A stretch of 64,000 nt of DNA from Sorangium sp051521495. Lineage in GTDB: Bacteria; Myxococcota_A; Polyangia; Polyangiales; Polyangiaceae. The position numbers and the translations under genes are program-made. The stretch lies in assembly GCF_051521495.1 (NCBI RefSeq), contig NZ_CP150355.1:372001-436000 (forward strand), written 5' to 3'. A model generated the notes under the pieces. The model saw only the letters and a list, made by a program, of their open reading frames with translations, did not search any database and was not told the origin of the DNA. This document shows, piece by piece, positions 25,243 through 36,200 of the stretch (the first letter of the stretch is position 1; each line of letters opens with the position of its first letter).

Positions 25243-25837
25243 CGGAGGTTCTCTCCAGCGCGCAGCGCAAGGCGCTGGAGGTGCTCGCGCGCGCCGTCGA
25301 GCCATCGACCTACCTAGCCGGCGGGGTCGCCGTGGCGCTTCGTCTCCATCACCGGCAATCGCGCGACCTCGATCTGTTCACTGCCGAATCGGATCCGGCG
25401 GCGTTGGTGTCGGCGTTCGTCGATCCGACGATCCGCGTCCTGACGCGCGCGGAGGGGACTTTGTACCTGGAGGTTGGAGGGGTTCCGGCGAGCATCCTGC
25501 GGTATTGCTATCCGCTGCTGGGGCCGCCCGAGAGCCTGTCTGAGATTCCTCTCCCCGTCGCGTCGCTCGATGATCTGGAGTGCATGAAGCTGTCCGCGAT
25601 AGCGGGGCGCGCCGGGATTTCTGGGACCTCCACGCGCTGCTCACGTCACGAGGGCGCAGCTTGGGGGAGGCGCTCGATGCGTACGCGAGGAAATATGCAG
25701 CCGAGGATGTGGGCCACGTTGTGCGCAGCCTGGCGTATTTCGCCGACGCCGAGGCGGAGCCGATGCCGGCAGGGATGACGGAGGAACGGTGGACGCAGAT
25801 CCGATCCGATCTCGTAGCGTGGGTCCGCGCGACGTGA
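25239..25837 (+). pseudogene. AbiEii-like nucleotidyltransferase, frameshifted
   Basis: The first part (from ATG 25239) carries YLAGGVAVALRLHHRQSRDL, then DLFTAESD, the G-G-x(n)-R-x-S-x-D-x-D nucleotidyltransferase motif of AbiEii/MNT toxins. It continues to LDDLECMKLSAIA at about 25603. The natural continuation, RRDFWDLHALLTSRGRSL through DLVAWVRAT, lies in another frame (about 25609-25837). A one- or two-base slip in the GCGGGGCGCG run near 25602-25612 joins the two. Either the gene is inactivated or the base run was misread. The catalytic motif is intact in the first part. Confidence 0.75.
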
Positions 25838-25954
25838 CGCCCCTGTCGCGAGCCCGCGTGCGATCGTGGTGAATCGGGCAGACCGTCCGTCTTCCGAGCC
25901 GCACACCAGAGTTCGCATCGCGCGTATCCCGTCGTCGCTCCGCCCCCCTGGAGA

Positions 25955-26149
25955 GAGCCCGGGAGGGAGGGGGCGCCGCGCGGGGGGCCGGCGGGGTAGG
26001 GCCCCACGAACCCGAGCGCCGGCCCGCTCCGTGCGACGCCCTCCCGGACCGGCCCATCCGTTCAGCCGGCAATAGCCTCCCAAAAGGCGCGAGTTCGTGG
26101 GAGGGGCCCCCGCCGGCCCCCCGCGCGGCGCCCCCTCCCTCCCGGGCTC
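25955..26149. repeat. 42-bp perfect inverted repeat with 111-bp spacer
   Basis: The 42 bases at 25955-25996 are repeated exactly in inverse at 26108-26149. Beyond this the arms stay related (shared CACGAAC) to about 26020 and 26086. The arms are extremely GC-rich. It lies between the end of the AbiE-like pair and the end of the convergent dehydrogenase gene. It may be a double-sided terminator, or a small non-coding mobile element of the MITE type. No direct repeats or T tracts were found at its ends. Confidence 0.85.
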
Positions 26150-26161
26150 CGTGGCAGCCGC

Positions 26162-27052
26162 CTACACCGTCCGTCCGCTCTTCTGCCCCTTCTCGTCGTA
26201 CACGTAGAACCCCCGCCCGCTCTTCTTCCCGTACCACCCCGCCGCCACCAGGTTCCGGAGCAACGTGGGCGCCCGGTACTTCGAGTCCCCGAACTCCCGG
26301 TGCAGCACCTCCGCGATCGACAGCACCGTATCGAGCCCGATCAGGTCCGCGAGCTCGAGCGGCCCCATCGGGTGGTTCAGCCCGAGCCGCGCCCCCGCGT
26401 CGATGTCCTCCGGCGTGGACAGCCCCTCCTGGAGCGCGAAGCACGCCTCGTTGAGGAACGGGATCAGCATCCGGTTCACGATGAACCCGGGCTGGTCCTT
26501 CGAGGTGATCACCGTCTTGCCCAGCCCCACCGCGAGCGCCCGGACGGCCTCGTACGTCGCGTCCGACGTCTGCACCCCACGGACGAGCTCGACCAGCTTC
26601 ATCAGCGGCACCGGGTTCATGAAGTGCATCCCGACGACCAGCTCAGGCCGGCCGGTCAGCGCGGCGAGCCGCGTGATCGAGATCGACGACGTGTTCGACG
26701 CCAGGATCGCGCCCTTCGGCAGCGCCGCGTCGGCGAGCTTGAAGATCCCGCTCTTCACGTCGAAGCTCTCGGTGACCGCCTCCACGGCCAGGTCGACCCC
26801 GGCCAGGCCGGCGATGCCGTCGGCCACGGCGACGCGGCCGAGGAGCGCCTCCCGCGCCTCCGCGGCGAGCTTGCCCTTCTCCACCTGCTTCGCGAGAATG
26901 GCAGCGATCTGGGCCTTGCCCGACTCCGCCAGCGCCCTCGAGACGTCGCACAGGACCACCTCGAGGCCCGCGGCCGCGGCGACCTGGGCGATGCCTCGCC
27001 CCATCTGACCCGCGCCGATCACCCCGAAGCGCTTGATCGTCGTAGCTTCCAT
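26162..27052 (-). CDS. 3-hydroxybutyryl-CoA dehydrogenase
   Basis: A 296-residue NAD-dependent enzyme. The Rossmann motif FGVIGAGQMGRGIAQVAA opens the protein. ASNTSSISITRLAA and VVGMHFMNPVPLMKLVELV hold the catalytic Ser/Asn and His. FIVNRMLIPFLNEA and the C-terminal dimer domain LNHPMGPLELADLIGLD follow, ending GWYGKKSGRGFYVY. Full family length. It oxidises (S)-3-hydroxybutyryl-CoA, or runs in reverse for butyrate or PHB chemistry. Confidence 0.94.
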   Translation of the reverse strand: MEATTIKRFGVIGAGQMGRGIAQVAAAAGLEVVLCDVSRALAESGKAQIAAILAKQVEKGKLAAEAREALLGRVAVADGIAGLAGVDLAVEAVTESFDVKSGIFKLADAALPKGAILASNTSSISITRLAALTGRPELVVGMHFMNPVPLMKLVELVRGVQTSDATYEAVRALAVGLGKTVITSKDQPGFIVNRMLIPFLNEACFALQEGLSTPEDIDAGARLGLNHPMGPLELADLIGLDTVLSIAEVLHREFGDSKYRAPTLLRNLVAAGWYGKKSGRGFYVYDEKGQKSGRTV

Positions 27053-27282
27053 GGCCGCGGTTGATAGCCGAAGCCGAGAGCGCGGTGAACCACCGTCGCC
27101 CGCGGCCCGACGGCCCGCCCGCTCGGACGTCCCCGCGCCACAGAAGCAGAAGCGCGCGAAAGCTCCGCCCGACCTTCCAGGCCCGCGGGGGCGAGGATCC
27201 TTGAAACCGTATCGTCCGCCCGGCTATCTTCGCCCGGCCCGTGAACGGACCGGACCGAATTCGCGAGGTCCGCGGAGATACG

Positions 27283-30200
27283 ATGAGCGTTGAGACGATT
27301 CGGATGGCCCTCGGGCGTCTGCAGGATGAGCCCGAAAACGAGGCAGCCTGGAACGAGCTCCAGGAGGCCGTGACCGCTCCGAACAACGGCGCGGGCCCCG
27401 GGGACGTCGAGCGCCTGCTCGGCGCAGCGCGCGCGCGGCACGAGCAGCGGAAGGAATGGCAGGCCGTGGCCCGCCTCCTCGAGCTGGAGATCGCCCTCGC
27501 CGCGGGCAGCGCCGTCGAGCCCGCGATGCAGGCCGAGCTCGCCCGCGTCTACCACGAGGAGCTCATCGACGTCGACCGCGCGGCGGCCGCCTACAAGCGG
27601 CTGCTCGAGCTGCGCCCCGACGACGACGCCGCGGCCGAGGCGATCGAGACCGACGCCTCGAAGCGCGAGCGGTGGCGCGACCTCGTCGACAGGTACGTGG
27701 CCGAGGCCGAGGGCGCGACCGACGGCGCCTTCAAGAGCGCGCTCTACACGAGCGCGGCCGACATCGGCTACCGCTACGGCCGCGCCGAGCTCGGCGCCAA
27801 GGTGGCCGAGCTCATCGAGCTCGCGCTCCAGCTCGACCCGAAGAACCGCCGCGCCGCGAACCTCGCGGAGATCGCCTTCGCCACCGCGGGGGACTGGGAC
27901 GCCGTCGTCCGCGTCCAGGCGCTCGTCAAGGCCGAGGCCCAGCTCAAGGAGGACCGCATCGCGGCGGCCCTCCGCGCGGCGCGCACCATCAAGGCCCGCC
28001 TGAGCGATCCGGCCCGCGCCGTCGCGGCGTACGAGGAGCTGCTCGACCTCTCGCCCGGCCAGCCCGAGGCGCTCTCGTTCCTGACCGAGGCCTACTCCGC
28101 CGCGGGCGACTGGGATCGCCTCGTCGCCCTGTACGAGGACCAGCTCCGCAGCGGCGGCGTGAAGCCGGGCGAGGAGCTCGGCATGCTCGTGCAGATCGCC
28201 ATGGTCCACTGGCGGATGCGCGGCCAGCCCCAGGCGGCCGAGCCCTATTTCGACCGCGTGCGGCGCGCCGACCCGGCGCACGCCGGGATGCTCAACTTCT
28301 ACCGCGAGGTCCTCGAGCAGCGCGGCGACAAGCCGCGGCTCACGACCATCCTCACGGACGCGCAGCGCGCCGTGCCCGACGGCCCCGAGAAGCGCGCCAT
28401 CGCCACCGAGCTCGCGCGGCTCGCCGAGTCGCAGGAGAACGCCGCCAAGGCCATCGAGCAGTACAAGTCCGTGCTCCGGACCGACCCGGAGAACCGCCAG
28501 GCGCGCGACGCCCTGAAGCGCCTCTACCTGCAGACCGAGGGGTACAACGCCCTCGTCGAGCTCCACCGGCAGGACCTGGAGCGCACGCCCGCCGACGACG
28601 TCGCCGGCAGGGTCGCGGTGCTCCGCGAGATCGCCGCGATCTACCGCGACCGCGCCAAGAACGACGCGGCGCTCGTCACGGTCCTCACCCAGATCGTCCA
28701 GCTCGACGACAAGGACGTCGACGCCGTCCGGGAGCTGACCCGCATCTACGAGTCGCTCGGGCGCTGGCGCGACCTGCTCTCGTACCAGCAGCGCCTCGCC
28801 GAGCTGACCGAGAGCCCCGCCGAGAAGGCGGGGCTCTACCGCGCCGTCGCGCGGCGCTGGTTCGACCAGTTCTCGAACGTCCAGAACGCCATCGCGGCGT
28901 ACGAGGCGCTGCTCACGGTCGAGCCGATCGACGAGGAGGCGCAGCAAAAGCTCCGCGAGCTGTACCTGAAGCGGCGCGCCTGGCCGCAGCTCTACTCGCT
29001 CTACGAGCGCAAGCTCGAGGGCGCCGAGGGCGCAGCGAAGATCGAGCTCCTCGGCGAGATGGCCAAGCTCGCCGCCGAGCGGCTCGATCGCGGCGCGGAC
29101 GCGATCGCGCTGCAGAAGCGGATCCTCGAGCTCGACCCGAGCGCCCCCGGGGTGCTCGACGCGCTCGAGAAGCAGGCCGAGCGCGAGAAGGATTTCGCCA
29201 CGGTCGCCGAGGTGCTCGAGCGCCGCGTCGACCTCGCGGCCGACGACGCGGCTCGCCTCGTCTCGCTGCAGAAGCTCGGGGCCGTGTACGCCGAGCGCCT
29301 CAAGGATCCGGCCCAGGCGGCGCGGACGTGGCGGCGCGTGCTCACGCTCTCGCCGGGGCACGCGCGCGCGCTCCGCGTCCTGCGCGACGCGTACTTCGTC
29401 GCGGGCGACTGGGACGGGCTCGAGGAGCTCTACGCCTCGCAGAACGACTGGGAGGGCCTCGTCGACTTCCTCTCGGGCGCGGCGGACAAGGCGACCGACC
29501 CGGCCACGAAGCTCGACATCTCGTTCCGCGCGGCCCGGATCTTCGAGGAGCAGCTCAAGGCGCCCGAGCGCGCGGCGCGCTCGTACGAGCGCGTGCTCAG
29601 CGTCTCGCCGAAGGACGCGCGCGCCGCGGCGGCGCTCGTGCCGATCTACGAGGAGGAGGAGAAGTGGGCCCGGCTGCCGGCGCTCTACGAGATCCTCCTC
29701 GACGCGACGGACGACGCCGAGGCGCAGGTCGGCATGCTGCGCAAGCTCGCGGCGGTGACGGGCGGCCCGCTCTCGGACAAGCCGAGCGCGCTCGGCTACG
29801 CGCGCCGCGCCTACGAGCTGAAGCCCGACGACGAGGGGCTCGATCTGCTCGAGGCCTGGTCGCGGGCGGCGGGCTCGTGGGGGCCGTTCGTCGAGGCGGT
29901 CGAGGGCCGGCTGCGGACGGCGGAGGACCTCGCGACCGACGTGCAGCGCACGCTGCGGCTGAAGCTCGCCGAGGTGTACGCGCGCGAGATGGGCAAGCTC
30001 GACGAGGCGGTGACCGTCTACCGCGGCCTCGTCGAGGACGACCCGTCCGACGAGGGCACGGTGCGGGCGCTCGACGCGCTCCTCCGGGCGAACGAGCGGC
30101 AGGCCGATCTGCGGTGGCTGTTCGAGCTCAGGGCGAGCCAGGTCGGGGGCGAGGATCGCGCCGAGATCCTCGAGGAGTGGGCGACGCTCGAGGAGGAGGT

Positions 30201-33200
30201 CTTCGGCGACCCGGCGAAGGCGATCGAGCTGCTGCGCAAGGTCATCGCGCTGACGCCCGGCCGCATCAACGCGCTGCGGGTGCTCTCGCGCCTCCTCAAC
30301 GCCGCGGGCGAGTACGAGGCGGCGGCCCAGATCGTGGCGACGCACCGCGACGTCAGCGAGGGCGACGAGCGGGCGCGCCGCGAGATCGAGCTCGCGACGC
30401 TCTACCTGGACCGGCTGGATCGGCCCGCGGACGCCTTCGAGGCGGCGGTGCGCGCGCTCGACCTGGCGGCGCACGATCCGGACGCGATCACCGTCCTCTC
30501 GCGGCTCGTCGAGCGCCCGGAGACGCGCGTGCGCGCGGCCAAGGTGCTCGCCATCGAGTACGCCGAGACGGGCAACCACCGGCGCGAGGCGATGGCGCTG
30601 CGGGTGATCCTCGAGGCGGAGCGCGATCCGGCGCGGCGGCGGGAGCTCTACCTCACGCTCGCGAGCGTCGAGGAGTCGAAGCTCCACGCGGCCGGAACGG
30701 CGTTCGACGCGCTGCTCCGGGCGCTGCACGAGTTCTCGGACGACATCGAGCTCTGGGACCGCGCCGCGGAGCTGTCGCGGCGCGCCGGCCGCCCGACCGA
30801 CCTCGCGGAGGCGTACCGCGTCCACCTCGTCGCGGGCCGCACCGAGGGCGACAAGGTGCTCGGCAGCGCCGTGGAGGTCGAGCTCTGCGAGCGCGCGGCG
30901 AGCCTCCACGACGAGCAGCTCGGCGACCCGGAGGGCGCGAAGCCCTACCTGGAGCGGGTGCTGAGCCTCGACCCGAACAACCGCCGCGCCTTCGAGCGGC
31001 TGAAGCAGATCCTGACGGCCGCCGAGCGGTGGGGCGAGCTCGAGGAGCTCTACGACCGCGCCGCGAAGGGCACGACCGACCAGAGCGAGCGCATCGAGCT
31101 GCTCAACGAGGTCGCGCTCATCGCCGAGGAGATCATCGGCGATGCCGCCAAGGCGATCGGCTACTACGAGCGCATCCTCGAGCTCGATCCGTTCTACACG
31201 GCGGCGCTCGACTCGCTGGAGAAGCTCTACGAGCGCGAGGGCCGCTTCCGCGACCTCGCGGCGCTGCTCGAGCAGCGCCTGAAGACGGCCACCGAGGCCG
31301 AGAGCGTGGAGATCAAGCTGTCGCTCGGCAGCATCTACCTCGACCGGCTGCACGAGCCCGATGGGTCGCTCGGGCACCTCGAGGACGTGCTCCGGATCCG
31401 CCAGAACGACCCGAAGGCGCGCGAGCTCGTCGAGCGGCTGCTCGACATCGGGGCGCTCCGGCTCCGGGCGGCGCGCGTGCTCGAGGCGGTGTACGAGGCG
31501 CGGGACGAGATCCGGCAGCTCGTGCGGGTCCTCGAGATCCGGCGGCAGGGCGCGGAGACCGAGTCGGAGCGGCGCGAGCTGCTCCGCCGGGTCAGCGTGC
31601 TCCAGGACGAGCGGCTCAAGGACGACGCGGGCGCGTTCGCCAGCCTGTCGGAGCTCCTGCCGCTCGAGCCGGAGGACCTCGCGGCGCGCGAGCGGCTCAT
31701 CGAGATCGGCCGGCGCCTCGGCGAGCACGAGCAGGTCGCCGAGGTGCTGACGGCCGCCGCGGACGCGTGCGGGACGGCCTCGATCCGCGGCGAAATCCTG
31801 ATGGAAGTCGCGAGGATCTGCGAGGACCTCCTCGGCGACGCCGACCGGGCCGAGAAGGTCTACCGGCGCGTCCTCGCCATCGATCCGACCGATCCGTCGC
31901 TGGTCATCCCGGCGGCGCAGGCGCTCGGCCGCATCTACGCGGCGAAGGAGCAGCACCAGGCGCTCGCGGGCGTGCTCGCGATCGAGGTGCGCCTCGAGGA
32001 CAACGTCGAGACGCGGCGGTCGCTCCACGAGCGCATCGGGACGCTGTACGAGACGATGCTGGACGACCCGGCCAAGGCGATCGAGGCCTGGCAGGCGCGG
32101 CTCGGCGACGACGGCACCGACGCGGCGGCGCTCGCGGCCCTCGAGCGGCTCTACGAGCGGACGGCGCAGTGGCGGGAGCTCGTCTCCGTGCTCCGGGCGC
32201 GGGAGCAGTCGACCACCGAGCCGGAGGAGCGGCGGCGCGCGATGACCAAGGCGGCCGAGACGCTCGCGCAGAAGCTCGCCGACGTGCCCGAGGCGATCAA
32301 CGCGTGGCGCGCGGTGCTCGACGAGTTCGGCCCCGAGCGCCCGACCCTCGCGGCCCTCGAGGAGCTCTACGAGCTCGACGAGCGCTGGGTCGACCTCGCC
32401 GAGACGCTGGAGGTGGACCTGTCGCTCGCGGTGGAGACGGCCGACCGGCTCGACCTCTTGGCGCGGCTCGGCGACGTGCGGCGGCTGCACCAGGCCGACG
32501 CGACGGGGGCGCTCGAGGCGTACCGCCAGGCGCTCTCGCTCGACCCGTCGAACGCGCGGTGCCGCGCGGCGCTGGAGGCGATGCTCGAGCGGGAGGACGC
32601 CCGGCGCGACGCGGCCGAGACGCTCGAGCCGCTCTACGAGGCGGACGGCGACGCCGAGCGCCTCCTGCGGGTCCTGGAGATCAAGGTCGAGACCTCGGAC
32701 CTCCCGAGCGAGCGGCTCGCCACCTTGCAGAAGGCGCTCCGCACCGCGGAGGGGCCGCTCGGCGACACGTCGCGGGCGTTCGGCTACGCGCTCCGCGGCG
32801 TGCGGGAGGCGGCGGGCGAGCCCGACGTGACGACCTGGATCGCCACGGTCGAGCGGCTGGGCGAGGCCACCGGGCGCTGGTCCGAGGTGTGCGAGCTGTT
32901 CCAGCGCATCGCGCCGGACATCCTCGACGGCGACGTGCAGCAGAACGTGCGGCTGCGGGTCGGCGAGCTCGCGCGGCACAAGCTCGACGACCGCGAGCTC
33001 GCGGTCGAGCAGTACAAGAAGGCGCTCGAGGCCCGCGGGGACGACCGGCGGGCGATGATCGCCCTGGAGGAGCTCTACGGCGAGGCGCGCGACGCGGGGC
33101 GGCTGCTGGAGATCCTGAAGCTCCGGGTCGAGCACGCCGAGACCGACGACGAGAAGACGGCGCTGCTCTTCCGGATCGCCGAGCTCGAGCGGGGCCCGCT

Positions 33201-36200
33201 CGGGGACCAGGCCGCCGCGATCGCGACCTACGAGACGATCCTCGACATCGCGCTCCACCCGGACGCCATCGCGGCGCTGGACGGCCTCTACCGCGAGGCG
33301 GGGCGCTTCCAGGACCTCATCCGGCTCTACGAGCGGCAGCTCGACGTGCGCGCCGGCGACCTCGCCGAGCTGCACGTCAAGATCGCGCTCGTCGCGCACC
33401 GGCACACCGAGGACCTGCAGCGCGCGTTCGACGAGCTCTCCGAGGCGCTGCTCATCGATCCGGCGCACGAGGGCGCGGTCTCGCTGCTCGAGACGATCCT
33501 CGAGGGCTCGGCCGAGGCGGAGCACCGGGCGCGCGCTGGCGAGATGCTCGAGCCGGTGTACCTGCGCCGGGCGGACTGGAACCGGGTGAAGATCGCGCTC
33601 GACGCGCGCCTCGCCGCGAGCCAGGACCCGGTCGAGCGCCGCGATCTGCTGCAGCGGCTCGCGACGCTGCACGAGGAGCAGCTCGAGGACTACCGCGCGG
33701 CGCTGGAGACGGTGGCGAAGCTCCTCCACGAGGACCTCGCCGACGAGGGGGTCTGGGCGGAGCTCGAGCGGCTCGCGAAGGTGGCGAGCGCGGAGCGGCG
33801 GCTCGCGGAGATCTACGCGGCGGAGCTCGGGGAGCTCACCTCGGACGACGCGTCGAGCGCGAAGCTCAGCCGGCGCACCGGTGAGCTCTACGCCCAGCTC
33901 GGCGACGTGACCGACGCGCTGAAGTGGTACCGGCGCGCGCACGAGTTCGAGCCGGACTCGCGCGAGCTGTTCGACGCGATCGACGGGCTGCTCGTCAAGG
34001 AAGGGCGCCACGCCGAGCGCATCCAGCTCTACCGCGCGGCGCTCGACTACCGGAAGGACGAGGATCGGCTCGACGCCCTCCACACGATCGCGCGCCTGGA
34101 GCGGACCGAGCTCCGCGAGCCCGCGCTCGCGATCGAGACGTACCGCGCGGCGCTCGACGTCGACGAGAACGACGCCCGGGCGCTCGACGCGCTGACCGAG
34201 CTCTACCGCGAGCTCGACCGGCCGCGCGACCTCGCCGACCTCTACCTGCGCCGGGCCGAGGCCGCCCCGAACGGCGAGCGCGCGGCGCCCTACCGGCTCG
34301 CGCTCGCGGAGCTCCTGCGCAGGCGGCTCGACGACACAACGGGCGCGATCGACCAGCTCGAGGCGATCGTCGGCGAGGTGCCCTCGCACGCCGAGGCGAT
34401 CCGGGCGCTCGAGGCGCTCATCCAGGATCCGCAGCACAAGGCGCGGGTCGTCGAGATCCTCGGGCCGCTCTACGAGGGGGCGGACGACTGGCGGCAGCTC
34501 GTCCGGCTCAACGACGAGCGGTTCGGCCTCGCCTCGGACGCGCGCGAGAAGGTCGCGGTGCTCCGGGAGACGGCGAAGCTCTGGGAGACGCGGGGCAACG
34601 ACGAGCTGCGCGCCTTCGACGCGACCCGGACGGCGTTCGGCCTCGATCCGGACGACGGCGACACGCGCGGCGAGCTCGAGCGGCTCGCCGAGCAGCTCGG
34701 CGCCTGGGAGGAGCTCGCGGAGAGCCTCGAGCAGGGCGTGACCACCACGTCGGACGAGCTCACGAAGCGCGAGCTGCTCTCGTCGCTGGCCAAGGTCTAC
34801 GACACGCGCATCGACGACCCGCGCCGGGCGCTCCGCGCCTACGCGCGCCTGTCCGCGCTCGACCCGAGCGATCCCGAGCCGCTCGAGCAGATGGACACCC
34901 TGGCCGTGCTGCTCAGCGACTGGGACACGCTCATCGCCGTCCTCGAGAAGAAGAGCGAGATGGCGTCGGACGAGGAGAACGCCTCGATCTGCCGGCGCAT
35001 CGCCGAGACCAAGCTCGAGATGCTCGAGGACACCGAGGGCGCCATCCAGGCGTACGAGCGGGCGCTCGAGCTCGATCCGGAGAGCGCGATGACGATCGAC
35101 GCCCTCATCGAGCTGCACGAGCCGCGCGGCGCCGCGAGCCGCCTCGTCGAGCTCTACGGCCGCCGCGTCGAGCTCGCGGGCCCCGACGAGGAGAGCCTGC
35201 GCTACGACCTCAACGTGCGCGCCGCCGAGCGCTACGAGCGGGATCTCTCGAGCCCGCGCGATGCGATCGCGGCGCTCAACGCGGCGCTCGACGCGAAGCC
35301 GGGCGATCCGGCGGTGCTGTCCTCGCTCGAGCGGCTCTACCGGGCCGAGCGGATGTGGGACGAGCTCCTGTCCAACCTGATGCTCCAGGCGAGCGCGGCC
35401 GCGGACAGGGACGCGCGCATCAAGCTGCGGACGGCGATCGGCGACCTCTACGCGGGGGAGCTCGAGAGCCCGAGCGACGCGATCGAGCAGTACCGGCTCG
35501 TCCTCGACGAGGACGCGGTGAACGACCACGCGATCCAGGCGGTCCGCGCCATCGGCGAAGGCCGCGAGGAGCTGCGGCTCGACGCCGCCGAGGTGCTCGA
35601 GCCCGTCCTCCGCTCGGCCGGCCGCCACGAGGAGCTCGCGGCCGCGCTCGAGCTGCGCCTGCGCGCGCAGACCGAGCCGGCCGATCGGGCGGCGACGCTC
35701 CGGGCGATCGCCCTCGTGCAGGACGTGCAGCTCGGGCGCCCGCTCGAGGCGGAGCAGGCGCTGCTCCGCGCGCTGGAGGACGCGCCGGACGACGCGTCGC
35801 TGCACGGCGAGATCGAGCGGCTCGCGGAGCGCACGGGTGGCTTCGGCCGCTACTGCGACGCGCTCGCGCAGCGGGCCTCGGCGACGTTCGACGCGACGAT
35901 CGCGAAGGACCTGTTCCTGCGGATCGGCCGCATCGCCGAGGAGAAGCTCGGGGACGACCGGCGCAGCGCCCAGGCCTACGCGAAGGCCGTCGAGCACGCC
36001 GGCGACACGCCGGAGCTCCTCGAGGCGCTGGACCGGCTCTACGGCCGGCTCGGCGACGAGCGGGCGCTCGCGGACGTGCTCGAGCGGCGCGTCGCGGTCA
36101 CGCCCGGCGATCGCGACCAGGCGGACCTCTTCTACCGGCTCGCGGTGATCCAGATCGGGTCGTTCGGCGACAAGCCCCAGGGCCTGAACACCCTGCGGCA

